DNA of 64,000 nucleotides from Amycolatopsis sp. 2-15 (GCF_030285625.1 NZ_CP127294.1:1250001-1314000), one strand, 5' to 3'; positions 8,150 to 16,764 are shown, counted from the first letter of the stretch. Numbers and translations are program-made. The notes: generated by a model from the letters alone, not told the origin.

Positions 8150-8929
8150 ATGAGCCGAACCGTGTCCGAAATCTCGCAGCTCTTCGTCCACAGCATGCAG
8201 ACGCTCGACCCCGCGCCGCTCGCCGACGTCTTCGCCGCCGAAGCCGTGTACGAACTGCCCTTCCAGGGCCACCGCGCCGAAGGCCGCGAAGCGATCCTGG
8301 CGACGCTCGGCGACGGCGCCGTCCGCGCCCGCGCGCTCGGGCTGGACTCCGTGCGGGTCGGCGTCCGCGAGCTGGCCGACGGGTTCGTCGCCGAGCTCAC
8401 CGTCGAGGGCCGCAACCCGCACACCGGGGAGAGCTACGGGTTCCCGTCCTCGGTCGGGCTGGCGACCGTCCACAATGGAGAGATCGTGGCGTACCGCGAC
8501 TTCCCCAACACCGCGGCGGCCCACACCATGACCGGTGCCACGACGGTGTTCCGGCAGTTCCTGGACGCGTCCGTGGACAACCGCTGGGACGACCTCGCCG
8601 ACCTCTACGCCGAGGACGTCGTGCTGGAAATGCCCTTCACCCCGGCCGGCGTGCCGCGCCTGACGCACGGGCGAGAGGAGCTGCGCCGCCGGTTCCACGC
8701 GGCCGGCTCAGCGCGCCGCATGACCAAGGCGGACAACGTCGTCGTGCACGAAACCACCGACCCGTCCGTGCTCGTCACGGAGTTCGACCTCCACGGCGAA
8801 CTCGGCGGCGAAGCGTTCGTCTCGTCGTACGTGATGGTGCTGACCGTGCGCGACGGCAAGATCTCCCACACCCGCGACTACACCGACACCGCCGCGGCGG
8901 CGAAGCGGATCAGCGCCGCTGCGCGGTGA
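8150..8929 (+). CDS. Tandem SnoaL-like (NTF2-fold) protein
   Basis: A 259-residue protein made of two NTF2/SnoaL-like cone domains (residues about 1-125 and 130-259). Each half has the family pattern of an N-terminal helix, then an AEDVVLEMPF-type strand, a GREELRRRF helix and the closing GKISHTRDY strand. SnoaL-like domains act as ketosteroid isomerases, cyclases or hydrolases. The tandem form with a TetR partner is common in actinobacteria and uncharacterised. Start 8150 has GGAGAA upstream. Reaction cannot be assigned. Confidence 0.85.
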   Translation: MSRTVSEISQLFVHSMQTLDPAPLADVFAAEAVYELPFQGHRAEGREAILATLGDGAVRARALGLDSVRVGVRELADGFVAELTVEGRNPHTGESYGFPSSVGLATVHNGEIVAYRDFPNTAAAHTMTGATTVFRQFLDASVDNRWDDLADLYAEDVVLEMPFTPAGVPRLTHGREELRRRFHAAGSARRMTKADNVVVHETTDPSVLVTEFDLHGELGGEAFVSSYVMVLTVRDGKISHTRDYTDTAAAAKRISAAAR

Positions 8930-9086
8930 CCAGCAGCGGCGTGGCGAGCCCGGCCCGCGCGCCGAGGTCGGCCGCGAGCCCGGCCAGCCACCCGATCGCG
9001 TCGAGGGACCACTCGGCAAGAGTCCCGTGGACAGTCACCGCGTGCCGGGACGGGCCGGGCTGCGGCCGGGCGGTGACGTCCAGCAA
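8910..9086 (-). pseudogene. Short coding-like remnant, unidentified
   Basis: A 58-codon open frame (TTG at 9086, or GTG at 9038 giving 42 codons) with strong G/C third positions and a protein-like end (LAEWSLDAIGWLAGLAADLGARAGLATPLLV). An in-frame stop lies just before it. It overlaps the convergent SnoaL-like gene by 20 bp. It looks like the 3' remnant of a lost gene; a genuine small gene is less likely, as no ribosome site is seen. Confidence 0.35.
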
Positions 9087-9153
9087 CGGGCCCGGAAACC
9101 GCGGAACCCGTGCTCAAGCGGTGCGGGTTGGGCTGCCGCCGCGGCGAAGCGGA

Positions 9154-9942
9154 TCACTGCGTCGCGGTCTGCGCGGCCGGAGGGCTGAACAGCCGCTCCG
9201 CCGTCGAAGTCGTCCAGCCCCACACGCCGGGCACCAGGAGGACCCCCACGACCACGAAAATCGGGAACACCAACCGCGTCTCCACCTTTTTGCCCGTCCG
9301 CAGCCGGAAGATCTTCGGTGGCCGGATCTCGTACCAGGTCTCGCCCGCGATGGGCAGCGGGAAGAGGAACGGGCAGCCCGACTCGGTCAGCGAGTCGCCG
9401 AGGCAGTGGACCAAACACCCGGCCGCCACGGCGATCCCGAGCCAGCCCGAGATCTGCTGCAGCTGGGCGACGTGGTCGGGCGGCGCGGTGAAGTACCACC
9501 ACAGGATGGCGCCGACGCTGACCGGCAGCAGCCAGTCGCCCAGGGCGCCCTCGGCGAGGAGCAGGCCGAAGACCACCACGCCGAACACCGCCCACGGACC
9601 GCCGGCCGCGGTGCCGGCCGAAGTCGCCAAGCCGAGGCCCGCGGCGAACAGCACCGTGTGCGACAGGTGGCGGTGCTTGCCCGTCACCTTCTCGTCGCGG
9701 GGGCCCTTCGTCAGGGCGTACACGGCCGACGAAACGCGGCGCAGGAGCCACGAGAGCGCGCCCGTCAGCCAGCCGAGGAGACGGGACGCGCTGGCGCCGG
9801 GGTGGTCGAGGTCGGGGAGCAACGCGAAGCCGGCCGTGGTGGCGGCGAAAACCACCGCCTGGTGCACGGAACCGGCGCCGACCGCGGGCGCGAGGGCGAG
9901 CCCCGCGCACCAGCCGGTCAGGGCGTGGGTGCGCCCCATCAT
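9154..9942 (-). CDS. Membrane-bound metal-dependent hydrolase (DUF457/YdjM-like)
   Basis: A 262-residue integral membrane protein with the family signatures MGRTHALTGWCAGLA, LLPDLDHP and GKHRHLSHTVLF, i.e. conserved His/Asp residues at the membrane interface plus about five helices. YdjM/DUF457 proteins are described as inner-membrane metal-dependent hydrolases; substrates are mostly unknown. ATG at 9942 follows GGGGGAG with a 7-nt gap. No obvious operon partner. Confidence 0.82.
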   Translation of the reverse strand: MMGRTHALTGWCAGLALAPAVGAGSVHQAVVFAATTAGFALLPDLDHPGASASRLLGWLTGALSWLLRRVSSAVYALTKGPRDEKVTGKHRHLSHTVLFAAGLGLATSAGTAAGGPWAVFGVVVFGLLLAEGALGDWLLPVSVGAILWWYFTAPPDHVAQLQQISGWLGIAVAAGCLVHCLGDSLTESGCPFLFPLPIAGETWYEIRPPKIFRLRTGKKVETRLVFPIFVVVGVLLVPGVWGWTTSTAERLFSPPAAQTATQ

Positions 9943-9998
9943 CGTGGATCTCCCCCAGGTCGCGAGCGGAATTCAGGTCCGCGCGACCGTATCGGGGA

Positions 9999-10352
9999 TC
10001 AGGCGGGCGGCTCCTCCGACACGCTCAGGTGTTCGGCCACTCCCGTGAGCTCGATGACGCGGCTCACGGCCGAGCTGGGGACCACCGCGAGCTCGACGTC
10101 CTGCTCACGGGCCTGCCGCTGGGCGTGCAGGACCACGTTCAACGCCGAGGAGTCGAAGAAGGTCACCCCGGTCAGGTCGGCCACCACGCGCTGCGAGCTC
10201 TTGTCCGCGATCAACCCGGCAAGGGCTTCCTGCAGCTGCGGGCTGGTGAGCAGGTCGAGCTCACCGTTGACCACCACCCGCGGCTCGGCGGCCTTGGTGT
10301 CCAGCGTGATGCCGAACCCGGGAGGGGTGGCGTTCTGGTCGGCTGCGGGCAT
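9999..10352 (-). CDS. STAS-domain anti-sigma factor antagonist
   Basis: A 117-residue STAS protein. The phosphorylatable Ser lies in DLTGVTFFDSSALNVVL, the hallmark of SpoIIAA/RsbV-type anti-anti-sigma factors, and RVVVNGELDLLTSPQLQEAL is the typical beta1-beta2 region. It should release a SigB-type factor by binding an RsbW-type kinase such as the product starting at 11067. Start 10352 has GAGGAG 7-8 nt upstream. The 254 bp upstream (10353-10606) hold no gene I can support. Confidence 0.9.
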   Translation of the reverse strand: MPAADQNATPPGFGITLDTKAAEPRVVVNGELDLLTSPQLQEALAGLIADKSSQRVVADLTGVTFFDSSALNVVLHAQRQAREQDVELAVVPSSAVSRVIELTGVAEHLSVSEEPPA

Positions 10353-10606
10353 GCAGTTTCTCCTCGTCAGGCGCTGCTGCTGCGCCGGTACGCGCCTGTA
10401 GTTCAAGCGGCAACCGTTCACGGTTCCAGGCATCTGGAAAGTCCAACCCTAACCCAGTGGGTGACTGCCGCCGCGTCGGCCGCCACTGTCCCGGAAAACG
10501 GTACGGGCGGGCAAGAGCCGGACGGCGGCACCGGCATTCCGGCGAACGGCCGCGCGCACAGCGACCCGCGTGCCGGCAGGGCACGCGGGGCGAGTTCGGG
10601 GCTGGG

Positions 10607-10915
10607 TCAGGCCGACAACGGATCGCGCTTGGCGTTGCGGCGTTCACGCATGAACAGCTCGCGGCGCTCGATCTCGCCGAGGCCGCCCCAGATGCCATAC
10701 GGCTCCTGTACCGTCATGGCGTGCTTGCGGCACTGCGCCAGCACGGGGCAGGTCTGGCAGATCGCCTTGGCGCGCGACTCACGACGCTCGCGTGCGGACC
10801 CACGCTCGTTGTCGGTGTGGAAGAACAGGCTGCTGTCCGCGCCACGGCAGGAACCCTGCAGCTGCCACTCCCACTCCTCGGCGACCACGTTGGGCAGCCG
10901 GCTCACGTCAGCCAT
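10607..10915 (-). CDS. WhiB-family iron-sulfur regulator, WhiD/WhiB3 type
   Basis: A 102-residue Wbl protein. Cluster ligands are Cys23, Cys53, Cys56 and Cys62, followed by YGIWGG. The N-terminus MADVSRLP...WEWQLQGSC and FFHTDNERG match the WhiD (Streptomyces) and WhiB3 (Mycobacterium) subgroup, which couples redox or NO state to transcription by binding the principal sigma factor. It has its own SigB-like promoter (10957-10982) back to back with that of the anti-sigma/sigma operon, so expression is probably tied to the stress sigma factor. Confidence 0.93.
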   Translation of the reverse strand: MADVSRLPNVVAEEWEWQLQGSCRGADSSLFFHTDNERGSARERRESRAKAICQTCPVLAQCRKHAMTVQEPYGIWGGLGEIERRELFMRERRNAKRDPLSA

Positions 10916-10956
10916 CTCGTCCCCACCTTTCCCGGGATCAGCACTTCGACCGCTAC

Positions 10957-10982
10957 ATGCCCGCCGGTCGCGCGAATCAAAC
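10957..10982 (-). promoter_or_regulatory. SigB/SigF-type promoter of the WhiD-like gene
   Basis: Minus strand: -35 GTTT (10979-10982), 16 nt, -10 GGGCAT (10957-10962), close to the actinobacterial SigB/SigF consensus GTTT-N14-16-GGGTAT. Its -35 forms one half of the palindrome AAACCCGGGTTT (10979-10990). Confidence 0.6.
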
Positions 10983-10986
10983 CCGG

Positions 10987-11012
10987 GTTTGGTTTGCTCA
11001 CACCCCGGGCAT
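10987..11012 (+). promoter_or_regulatory. SigB/SigF-type promoter of the anti-sigma/sigma operon
   Basis: -35 GTTT (10987-10990), 16 nt, -10 GGGCAT (11007-11012). Same elements and spacing as the divergent promoter to the left, implying that the sigma factor activates its own operon. Confidence 0.6.
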
Positions 11013-11066
11013 GAGCAGACCGGGCAGCACAGGACACGGCCGAGTGAGCCGGAGAGAGGACCGCAC

Positions 11067-11483
11067 GTGGAGGACAACGCCCCGCTCGATCGGGAGGACG
11101 CGCAGCTCATCGAGGTGCGGACGGCGGCCATCCCGCACGTGGTGCCCACGCTGCGCACGATCGTCGCGGACATCGCGATGCGCCAGGACTTCGACCTCGA
11201 CGCGGTGGAAGACCTGCGGATGGCGGTGGACGAGGCGTGCTCGATGCTCCTGCCGTCCGCGGCCGACGGCAAGCTGACCTGTGTCTTCTCCTGGATCGAG
11301 GGGCGCATCGAGGTCACCGTGTCGGTGGTCGCCGACACCCCGGACCACGGCGACGACACCGGTCTGTCCTGGCAGCTGCTCACGGCGCTGGCCACATCGG
11401 CGCGACGCACAGTGACCCCGGCCGAGGGCCGGTACCTCTCCCGGGTTCAGCTCGTCCGGGAGAGTGAGGTGGCCCGCCCGTGA
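11067..11483 (+). CDS. Anti-sigma factor, RsbW-type ATP-binding kinase
   Basis: A 138-residue GHKL-fold protein. LDAVEDLRMAVDEACSMLL is the N-box region in the form seen in actinobacterial RsbW/UsfX anti-sigma factors. It is expected to hold the SigB/F-type sigma factor encoded next and to phosphorylate STAS antagonists. GTG at 11067 has GGAGAGAGG upstream. The GTG start of the sigma gene overlaps its stop, giving coupled, near-stoichiometric synthesis. Confidence 0.88.
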   Translation: MEDNAPLDREDAQLIEVRTAAIPHVVPTLRTIVADIAMRQDFDLDAVEDLRMAVDEACSMLLPSAADGKLTCVFSWIEGRIEVTVSVVADTPDHGDDTGLSWQLLTALATSARRTVTPAEGRYLSRVQLVRESEVARP

Positions 11484-12253
11484 CCACCCCCGCCGAAGGC
11501 GGCGAGACCGATGTGGCGTCGCTGTTCGACGAGCTGGCCCAACTGCCCGATGGCTCCCCGCGCCGCGAGGTGATCCGGGACAGACTGGTGCGCGAGCACC
11601 TGGAGCTCGCCCGCAACCTCGCGCGGAAGTTCCGCAACCGCGACGAGGCGATGGACGACCTGGTGCAGATCGCGACGGTCGGCCTGATCCACGCCGTCGA
11701 CCGCTACGACCCGACGCAGGGCACCGACTTCCTGGCGTTCGCCGTTCCCACCATTTCGGGTGAACTGCGTCACCACTTCCGGGACAACAGCTGGTCGGTG
11801 CGGGTGCCGCGGCGGCTGAAGGAGCTCAACGCGTCCATCTCCGCCGCGCGCGAGGAGCTCACTGTGCGGCTCTCGCGCGCGCCGCGCCCGAGTGAGATCG
11901 CCCAGCACCTCGGCGTGCCGATGGAGGACGTCTACGAAGGCCTGCGCGCCGGCCAGGGCCGCTACGGCGCTTCGCTGGACAACCTGCTGGAGAACTCGGC
12001 GCACACGCGCTTCGGCGCGCCCGACGCGAACCTCAGCCAGGCGGAGCTGCGCGAGGCGCTGCGGCCGATGCTGGAGAGCCTGCCCGAGCGGGAGCGCAAG
12101 ATCGTCGCGCTGCGGTTCGGGTCGGGGATGAGCCAGTCGGACATCGCGCGCCGTGTGGGCGTTTCGCAGATGCAGGTGTCGCGCCTGCTCGCGTCGACGC
12201 TGAAGAAACTGCGCACGGGACTGGTCGAGACGGACATCACCGAGGGCACCTGA
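11480..12253 (+). CDS. SigB/SigF/SigG-family RNA polymerase sigma factor
   Basis: A 257-residue group 3 sigma factor. Region 2 reads NLARKFRNRDEAMDDLVQIATVGLIHAVDRYDPTQGTDFLAFAVPTISGELRHHFRD, region 3 follows with VRVPRRLKELN, and region 4 ends with GMSQSDIARRVGVSQMQVSRLLASTLKKLR. This is the general-stress class. It is controlled by the upstream anti-sigma factor, and its own promoter has the GTTT/GGGCAT elements this class recognises. GTG start overlaps the anti-sigma stop. Confidence 0.95.
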   Translation: MTTPAEGGETDVASLFDELAQLPDGSPRREVIRDRLVREHLELARNLARKFRNRDEAMDDLVQIATVGLIHAVDRYDPTQGTDFLAFAVPTISGELRHHFRDNSWSVRVPRRLKELNASISAAREELTVRLSRAPRPSEIAQHLGVPMEDVYEGLRAGQGRYGASLDNLLENSAHTRFGAPDANLSQAELREALRPMLESLPERERKIVALRFGSGMSQSDIARRVGVSQMQVSRLLASTLKKLRTGLVETDITEGT

Positions 12254-12277
12254 TTCGGGGTCCCCCCTCTTGGGTAG
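12252..12277 (+). promoter_or_regulatory. Weak SigB-type promoter match before the ATP-binding regulator
   Basis: GATT (12252-12255), 16 nt, GGGTAG (12272-12277). One mismatch in each element to GTTT/GGGTAT, with the same 16-nt spacing as the pair at 10.98 kb. Confidence 0.35.
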
Positions 12278-12320
12278 TAAGCCGGTGCGAGTAACGGACA
12301 GGTCGGGAGGTGTGGAAGCC

Positions 12321-12743
12321 ATGACGATGTCGAAGATGCCGACGCGAGGCACCACGACACCCGCCACCGTGCGCCTGGCGCTCCCGGACGACGTCACCGC
12401 GCCCGCGATCGCCCGCCACGCTGTCCGCGCCGCGCTCGAAGAGCTGGCTGTGGGCGACCAATGGCGGGATGACGTATTGCTGGCGACGTCCGAGCTGGTG
12501 ACCAACGCGTTCGAGCACGGTGAGCGGCCGGATCGGCTGGAGCTGCGGCTCTCGGAGGGACGGCTGGTGGTCTGCGTCTTCGACGTCGGCCAAGCGGTGC
12601 CGCATCTCAAGGAGCCCTCGCCGGAGGCGGCGCGCAGCCGGGGGCTGCAGCTGGTCCACGTACTGTCGCAGGAGTGGGGTTACGAGCCGTGCCCGGGCGG
12701 GAAGTACGTCTGGGCAGCGTTCGCGGTGGGACCGGTCGCGTGA
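12321..12743 (+). CDS. ATP-binding regulatory protein (HATPase_c_2, RsbW-like)
   Basis: A 140-residue GHKL protein with the N-box LLATSELVTNAFEHG and a GLQLVHVL G-box region, as in anti-sigma kinases and regulatory ATPases of Streptomyces-type bacteria. It lies downstream of the sigma gene, so a second anti-sigma or switch protein for the same module is likely. ATG at 12321 is 10 nt after GGGAGG; the in-frame GTG at 12312 is too close to it. Confidence 0.85.
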   Translation: MTMSKMPTRGTTTPATVRLALPDDVTAPAIARHAVRAALEELAVGDQWRDDVLLATSELVTNAFEHGERPDRLELRLSEGRLVVCVFDVGQAVPHLKEPSPEAARSRGLQLVHVLSQEWGYEPCPGGKYVWAAFAVGPVA

Positions 12744-12791
12744 GTGCCTTGACTGCTCGGCGCTGATCCGGGTCCGCTTAGGATCGGTCGC

Positions 12792-13772
12792 ATGGAGACT
12801 CGCAAGATCACCCGGCTGGGGCGTGAGGTGTCCGCCGTCGGCCTCGGGTGCTGGCAGCTCGGCGCCGATTGGGGCAACGTCGACGAATCCGATGCCATGG
12901 GCGTGCTGCACGCGGCGGCCGACGAGGGCGTCACCTTCTTCGACACCGCCGACGTCTACGGCGACGGCCGCAGCGAGACGCTGGTCGGCCGCTTCCGCCG
13001 CGAACGTGGTGACGGCGTGTTCGTGGCCACGAAGATGGGCCGCCGGGCCGAGCAGGTGCCGGAAACCTACGTCGAGAAGAACTTCCGCGAGTGGAACGAC
13101 CGGTCCCGCCGGAACCTCGGGATGGACACCCTCGACCTCGTCCAGCTGCACTGCCCGCCGACCGCCGTGTACTCGTCCGACGCCGTGTACGACGCGTTGG
13201 ACCGCATGGTCGACGAGGGGCGGATCAAGGCTTACGGCGTCAGCGTCGAGACGTGCGACGAGGCCCTCACGGCGCTTTCGCGGCCGAATGTCGCTTCGGT
13301 GCAGATCATCCTGAACGCCCTGCGGCTCAAGCCGCTGGAGCGCGTGCTGCCGACGGCGGTGGAGACGGGCGCCGGGATCATCGCGCGGGTGCCGCTCGCG
13401 TCGGGTCTGCTGTCGGGGCGCTACACGGCCGCGACGACCTTCGGGGCCGACGACCACCGCAACTTCAACCGGCACGGTGAGGCGTTCGACGTCGGCGAGA
13501 CCTTCTCGGGCGTGCCGTTCGAGGTCGGGCTGGAGGCCGTCGAACGGCTGCGCGGGCTCGTGCCGGAGGGGCAGACTTTCGCGCAGTTCGCGCTTCGGTG
13601 GATTCTCGACCAGCTCGGGGTTTCCGTGGTGATCCCTGGTGCGCGCAATGCGGAGCAGGCGCGGGGGAACACCGTTGCGGCCGGGCTCGCTCCGCTGCCG
13701 GAAGAATCGGCGGCCGGGGTGCGGGCCACGTATGACGAGCTGATCCGGCCGTTGGTGCACGACAAGTGGTGA
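12792..13772 (+). CDS. Aldo/keto reductase
   Basis: A 326-residue TIM-barrel reductase. Catalytic residues are visible: Asp and Tyr in FFDTADVYG, Lys in VATKMG and His in LVQLHCPP. The NADPH-binding end is [25 protein letters not shown]. It reduces aldehydes or ketones with NADPH; substrate unknown. It is preceded by a 48-bp gap after the ATP-binding regulator and may be read from the stress operon. A strong hairpin follows the stop. Confidence 0.92.
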   Translation: METRKITRLGREVSAVGLGCWQLGADWGNVDESDAMGVLHAAADEGVTFFDTADVYGDGRSETLVGRFRRERGDGVFVATKMGRRAEQVPETYVEKNFREWNDRSRRNLGMDTLDLVQLHCPPTAVYSSDAVYDALDRMVDEGRIKAYGVSVETCDEALTALSRPNVASVQIILNALRLKPLERVLPTAVETGAGIIARVPLASGLLSGRYTAATTFGADDHRNFNRHGEAFDVGETFSGVPFEVGLEAVERLRGLVPEGQTFAQFALRWILDQLGVSVVIPGARNAEQARGNTVAAGLAPLPEESAAGVRATYDELIRPLVHDKW

Positions 13773-13784
13773 CACGCTAGAAAA

Positions 13785-13818
13785 GGCTTCCTCGAGTGTG
13801 GTTTCGCTCGAGGAAGCC
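13785..13818. terminator. Bidirectional intrinsic terminator
   Basis: Perfect 12-bp arms GGCTTCCTCGAG (13785-13796) and CTCGAGGAAGCC (13807-13818) around a 10-nt loop, with an A-run on the left (13781-13784) and a T-rich run on the right (CTTTCTTTTATT). It serves the aldo/keto reductase and the convergent secreted protein. Confidence 0.92.
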
Positions 13819-13825
13819 CTTTCTT

Positions 13826-14572
13826 TTATTCGACGGTGAGCGTCAGGCGCTGCACGCCCCAGTCGTTGGCCTGGTTGCCCGGGAGCCAGACGTCGAGGAT
13901 GTCATCCTTGATCCAGCTGCCGATGTCGGCCGCGTAGCAGTGGCCGTAGCCCGGGACGGAAATCCTGGTGCCCCAAGGGATGTTGCGGGCGTCGACGGCG
14001 CAGAAGCCCGGGCCGGCCTGGTAGCCGAGGGCGGTCTGGGCGATGTCGTTGTAGGCGGTGACGCGGTAGTTGAGCGTCATGCCCTTGGCGAGGGCGTACG
14101 GCGCGAGCTTGTTGGCCGAGTTCACGCGGTAGGCAGTGGAAATCTGGCCGAGCGAGCCGGGCGAGTTGTCCTCGGCGGTCATGGCGTAGAGCTGGTAGTT
14201 GGCGTTCTGGCAGGGGCTCGCGTCGGTGACCTGGAGCGTCGGCTGGCCCCAGTCGCTGATCCACTGCAGGGCCTGGCCGTTGCGGAACGCGCGGTAGGCC
14301 TTGGCGCCCGGCACGCGGGAGAACGTGAAGGTGACCTTGCCGTCGCTGCCGAGCCCGCCGGTGACGCCGGTGGGTGCGGGCAGGCGGTTGCCGACGTTGA
14401 CCGCGCCGACGAGTGAGCCGGGTCCGTGTCCGCCGGAGACGGGACGGTCGGGGATCGGACCGCTGTAGAAGTGCTGGCACGCGGGCAAAGTCGCGGCGCT
14501 GGCCGTCGCGACGGGGACGGTGACGAGCGCGCCGAGCGCGAGCACGGCAGCGGTGAGGGCTCTGAGTTTCAC
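13826..14572 (-). CDS. Secreted protein with C-terminal 3D (three-Asp) domain
   Basis: A 248-residue exported protein with a Sec signal peptide ending ATASAA. A fibronectin-III-like stretch (about residues 65-125) is followed by a C-terminal 3D domain: GYGHCYAADIGSWIKDDILDVWLPG, with the conserved aspartates of RlpA/MltA-like double-psi barrels that bind or cleave peptidoglycan. GTG start at 14572 has GGAGG upstream. Probable role in cell-wall remodelling. It ends at the shared terminator. Confidence 0.85.
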   Translation of the reverse strand: MKLRALTAAVLALGALVTVPVATASAATLPACQHFYSGPIPDRPVSGGHGPGSLVGAVNVGNRLPAPTGVTGGLGSDGKVTFTFSRVPGAKAYRAFRNGQALQWISDWGQPTLQVTDASPCQNANYQLYAMTAEDNSPGSLGQISTAYRVNSANKLAPYALAKGMTLNYRVTAYNDIAQTALGYQAGPGFCAVDARNIPWGTRISVPGYGHCYAADIGSWIKDDILDVWLPGNQANDWGVQRLTLTVE

Positions 14573-14681
14573 TTTCGGAACCTCCGGGGACCGGGGTGGA
14601 GGAACCGTGCACGGGAGACCGACGTTAGGGAGCCTTCGACCGGCTCGTCAATAGGTCTGGACCATTTGGCGGCGGGTGATG

Positions 14682-15335
14682 TCAGAGCGTGGCGAAATAC
14701 CGCTCGAGCCGGTCGGCCAGCTCAACCGGACGGCTCAACGCCACACCGTGGGACCCGTCGATCTCGTCGGCCTCGATCCCCAGCCGCTCGCGCGCGACGC
14801 GCCGCTGGAGCTCAGGCGAGAACAACTTGTCGTCGCGGCAGAGCAGGACGCGCGTGGGGACGTCGGGCAGCTGCGCGTCTGGCCACGGGTCGTCCCACTC
14901 CGCGCTGACCTGATCGCGGCTGCGGCGCAGGCATTCGGCGGCGAGCTCCGGTGGGACGTCGCCGAGGTAGATCTCCGTGTCGGTGAGCTCTTCGCCGGGG
15001 CTTTCGAATCCGACGTTGCCCCACCATTGCCCCGGCGCCTCACCGGGCGCGGGCACCATGCCGGCGAGAAAAACGAGCAGCCGCGCGTTTTCCAGCCGCG
15101 CCGCTGCCATCGGCGCGGTGAATCCGCCATAGGAATGCCCCACGACAACGATGTCCTGCTTTCCCGCCACCGCCGCCATGGCCGTGGCCGCGAAGTCCGC
15201 CAGCTTCGCGTCGGGGTTCCTGATCGGCAGGTCCGGCGCCACGGCTTCGTGACCCCGCCGGCGCAGCTCGTCGACGACGAGGTGCCAGTCCCAGCCGTTG
15301 CCGCCACCGCCGTGGATGAGGAGGAAGGTCGCCAT
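14682..15335 (-). CDS. Alpha/beta-hydrolase
   Basis: A 217-residue hydrolase of the MES/HNL-like subgroup. FLLIHGGGGNGWDWHLVVDEL is the oxyanion loop, GHSYGG holds the nucleophile Ser, LLCRDDKLF provides the Asp and DGSHGVALSRP the His. Typical of small ester- or amide-cleaving enzymes in actinobacteria. Start 15335 gives the usual N-terminus MATFLLIHG. Substrate unknown. Confidence 0.9.
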   Translation of the reverse strand: MATFLLIHGGGGNGWDWHLVVDELRRRGHEAVAPDLPIRNPDAKLADFAATAMAAVAGKQDIVVVGHSYGGFTAPMAAARLENARLLVFLAGMVPAPGEAPGQWWGNVGFESPGEELTDTEIYLGDVPPELAAECLRRSRDQVSAEWDDPWPDAQLPDVPTRVLLCRDDKLFSPELQRRVARERLGIEADEIDGSHGVALSRPVELADRLERYFATL

Positions 15336-15387
15336 GGCGGGGACACTAGCCCACGGGTCCGACAATTCCGGCCCGCGCGACGCCACC

Positions 15388-15852
15388 CTAGAGATCCGAA
15401 TCCGAACGATGCTCCGTCAACACGGCACCGCATTCGGGGCACCTCGGCGCGACGGCGGTCTCCGCCTCACCCAGCACGCAACGCACGAAGAACACCGTCG
15501 GGCAGCTCAGGCACTCCAGGCCCACTCCTGGTCCGTTGAACCGGACGTCGGCGTCACGCGATCGACCGGGTCGCCGCACCGGCGGCAGTACCCCCATCCC
15601 CAGACCGCGCAGTGTCGTCGGCGCTTGCGGGTGCCCGAGGAACGCCGCGCGAGCCAGGTGACCGGCCTCCACCAGCGACGCTCCGAAGAGGAAGTGCGCG
15701 TCGACAGAGCTCGGGTCGAGGCGGGCGGCCTACTCGAACGCTTTCGCGGATTCCCGGCTACGGCCTTGCCGCCACAGGCGCATGCCCAGCTCGAAGGCCT
15801 CGCCGGTGCCCACCTGATCACCGGGACGCGATCGGCGCGAGAAGATACCCAT
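15388..15852 (-). pseudogene. TPR and zinc-ribbon protein interrupted by an in-frame TAG
   Basis: From ATG 15852 (AGGGAG 6 nt upstream) the frame reads a TPR-like unit: GDQVGTGEAFELGMRLWRQGRSRESAKAFE, then TAG at 15730-15732, then AARLDPSSVDAHFLFGASLVEAGH and a C-terminal ribbon with CLSC...CPEC. Without the stop it is one 154-residue protein. The TAG stands where TPR units have Glu or Gln (AFEEAxRLDP), so it is one base change from sense. It may be a pseudogene, a sequencing error or readthrough. Confidence 0.65.
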
Positions 15853-15922
15853 CCACAGCTCCCTTCGGTTACCGCGACGGATGGTATGTCCCGGCGGCCG
15901 GGAGCGGTCCCGTAACGGAAGG

Positions 15923-16594
15923 TCAGCTGGCGGCCGGGCAGCGGCGCAGCATGTCCTGCAACGCCGTCTTCTCCCCCGTCGTGATGGTGAGGCCGTAGAA
16001 GTGCTTCACGGTCACCCAGTCCGTCGCGTAGGTGCACCAGAACGACACCAGCGGCGGCTTCCACTCGTCGGGGGCCTTGTCGCCCTTCTGCTGGTTGAGG
16101 TTGTCCGTCACGGCGAAGAGCTGGGGGCGCGTGAGGTCGTTGGCGAACTGCTCGCGTTTGGACTCCGGCCAGTCGCGCGCGCCGCTGGCCCAGGCCTGGC
16201 CGAGGGGCACCATGTGGTCGATGTCGACGTCGCCGGGTTTGGTCCAGGTCTCGGCGTCGTAGACGCTGAACCAGGTGCCGGACGTCGGGTTGCAGTCGGT
16301 GCCGGCCTTGACGTCCTTGCCGTCGCGCTTGAGCACGAGCTCGCGCGTGTTGCAGTTGTGCCCTTGGTTGTCCCAGTGCGGGAATTTGTCACGGGAGTAG
16401 CCGGACATCGACGTGCGCGTCGAGATTTTCAGCTCCGCCAGCTGCTGCGTGACGTCGGCGGGTGCGGCACCCGTGGGTGAGGTGCCCGTGGGCTCGGCGC
16501 CGCTTTGCCGTCCGGCGTACCAGATCCCGGCGACGGCCACCACGAGAACCACGACCACCAGCAGGATCCGCTGGGTGGGAAACGTCCGGGCCAT
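15923..16594 (-). CDS. Secreted HNH-family nuclease (DUF1524-like)
   Basis: A 223-residue protein with an N-terminal signal anchor (ILLVVVVLVVAVAGIWYAG) and a HNH-type core: GDVDIDHMVPLGQAW, with DIDH as metal/active-site motif, followed by the NL/WKP region (DNLNQQKGDKAPDEWKPP) typical of actinobacterial extracellular nucleases. Cysteines in pairs (CNTRE, CNPTSG, FWCTY, RRCP) suggest disulfides outside the cell. Likely role: DNA scavenging or competition. Confidence 0.88.
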   Translation of the reverse strand: MARTFPTQRILLVVVVLVVAVAGIWYAGRQSGAEPTGTSPTGAAPADVTQQLAELKISTRTSMSGYSRDKFPHWDNQGHNCNTRELVLKRDGKDVKAGTDCNPTSGTWFSVYDAETWTKPGDVDIDHMVPLGQAWASGARDWPESKREQFANDLTRPQLFAVTDNLNQQKGDKAPDEWKPPLVSFWCTYATDWVTVKHFYGLTITTGEKTALQDMLRRCPAAS

Positions 16595-16764
16595 GCGCGC
16601 GTGATCCTCTCGACGGGTTCGGGAGGCGGCAGTATGCCCGGTGCGAGGCCCGTGACCGCGCCGACACTCTCAGCTGCGCGCGAACCGTGTCCGGGACCAC
16701 GGTGTCACGTCCGCGGCGCGCCGAGCGACTACGGGGGTGGGGGCGGGCGGAAGGGAGAGTGCCG

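Noticed and set aside
10800..10830. TTGTCGGTG at 10808 as another RecA-NDp promoter
   Set aside because: It lies inside the WhiD-like gene, and no TANNNT follows at the 8-nt spacing.
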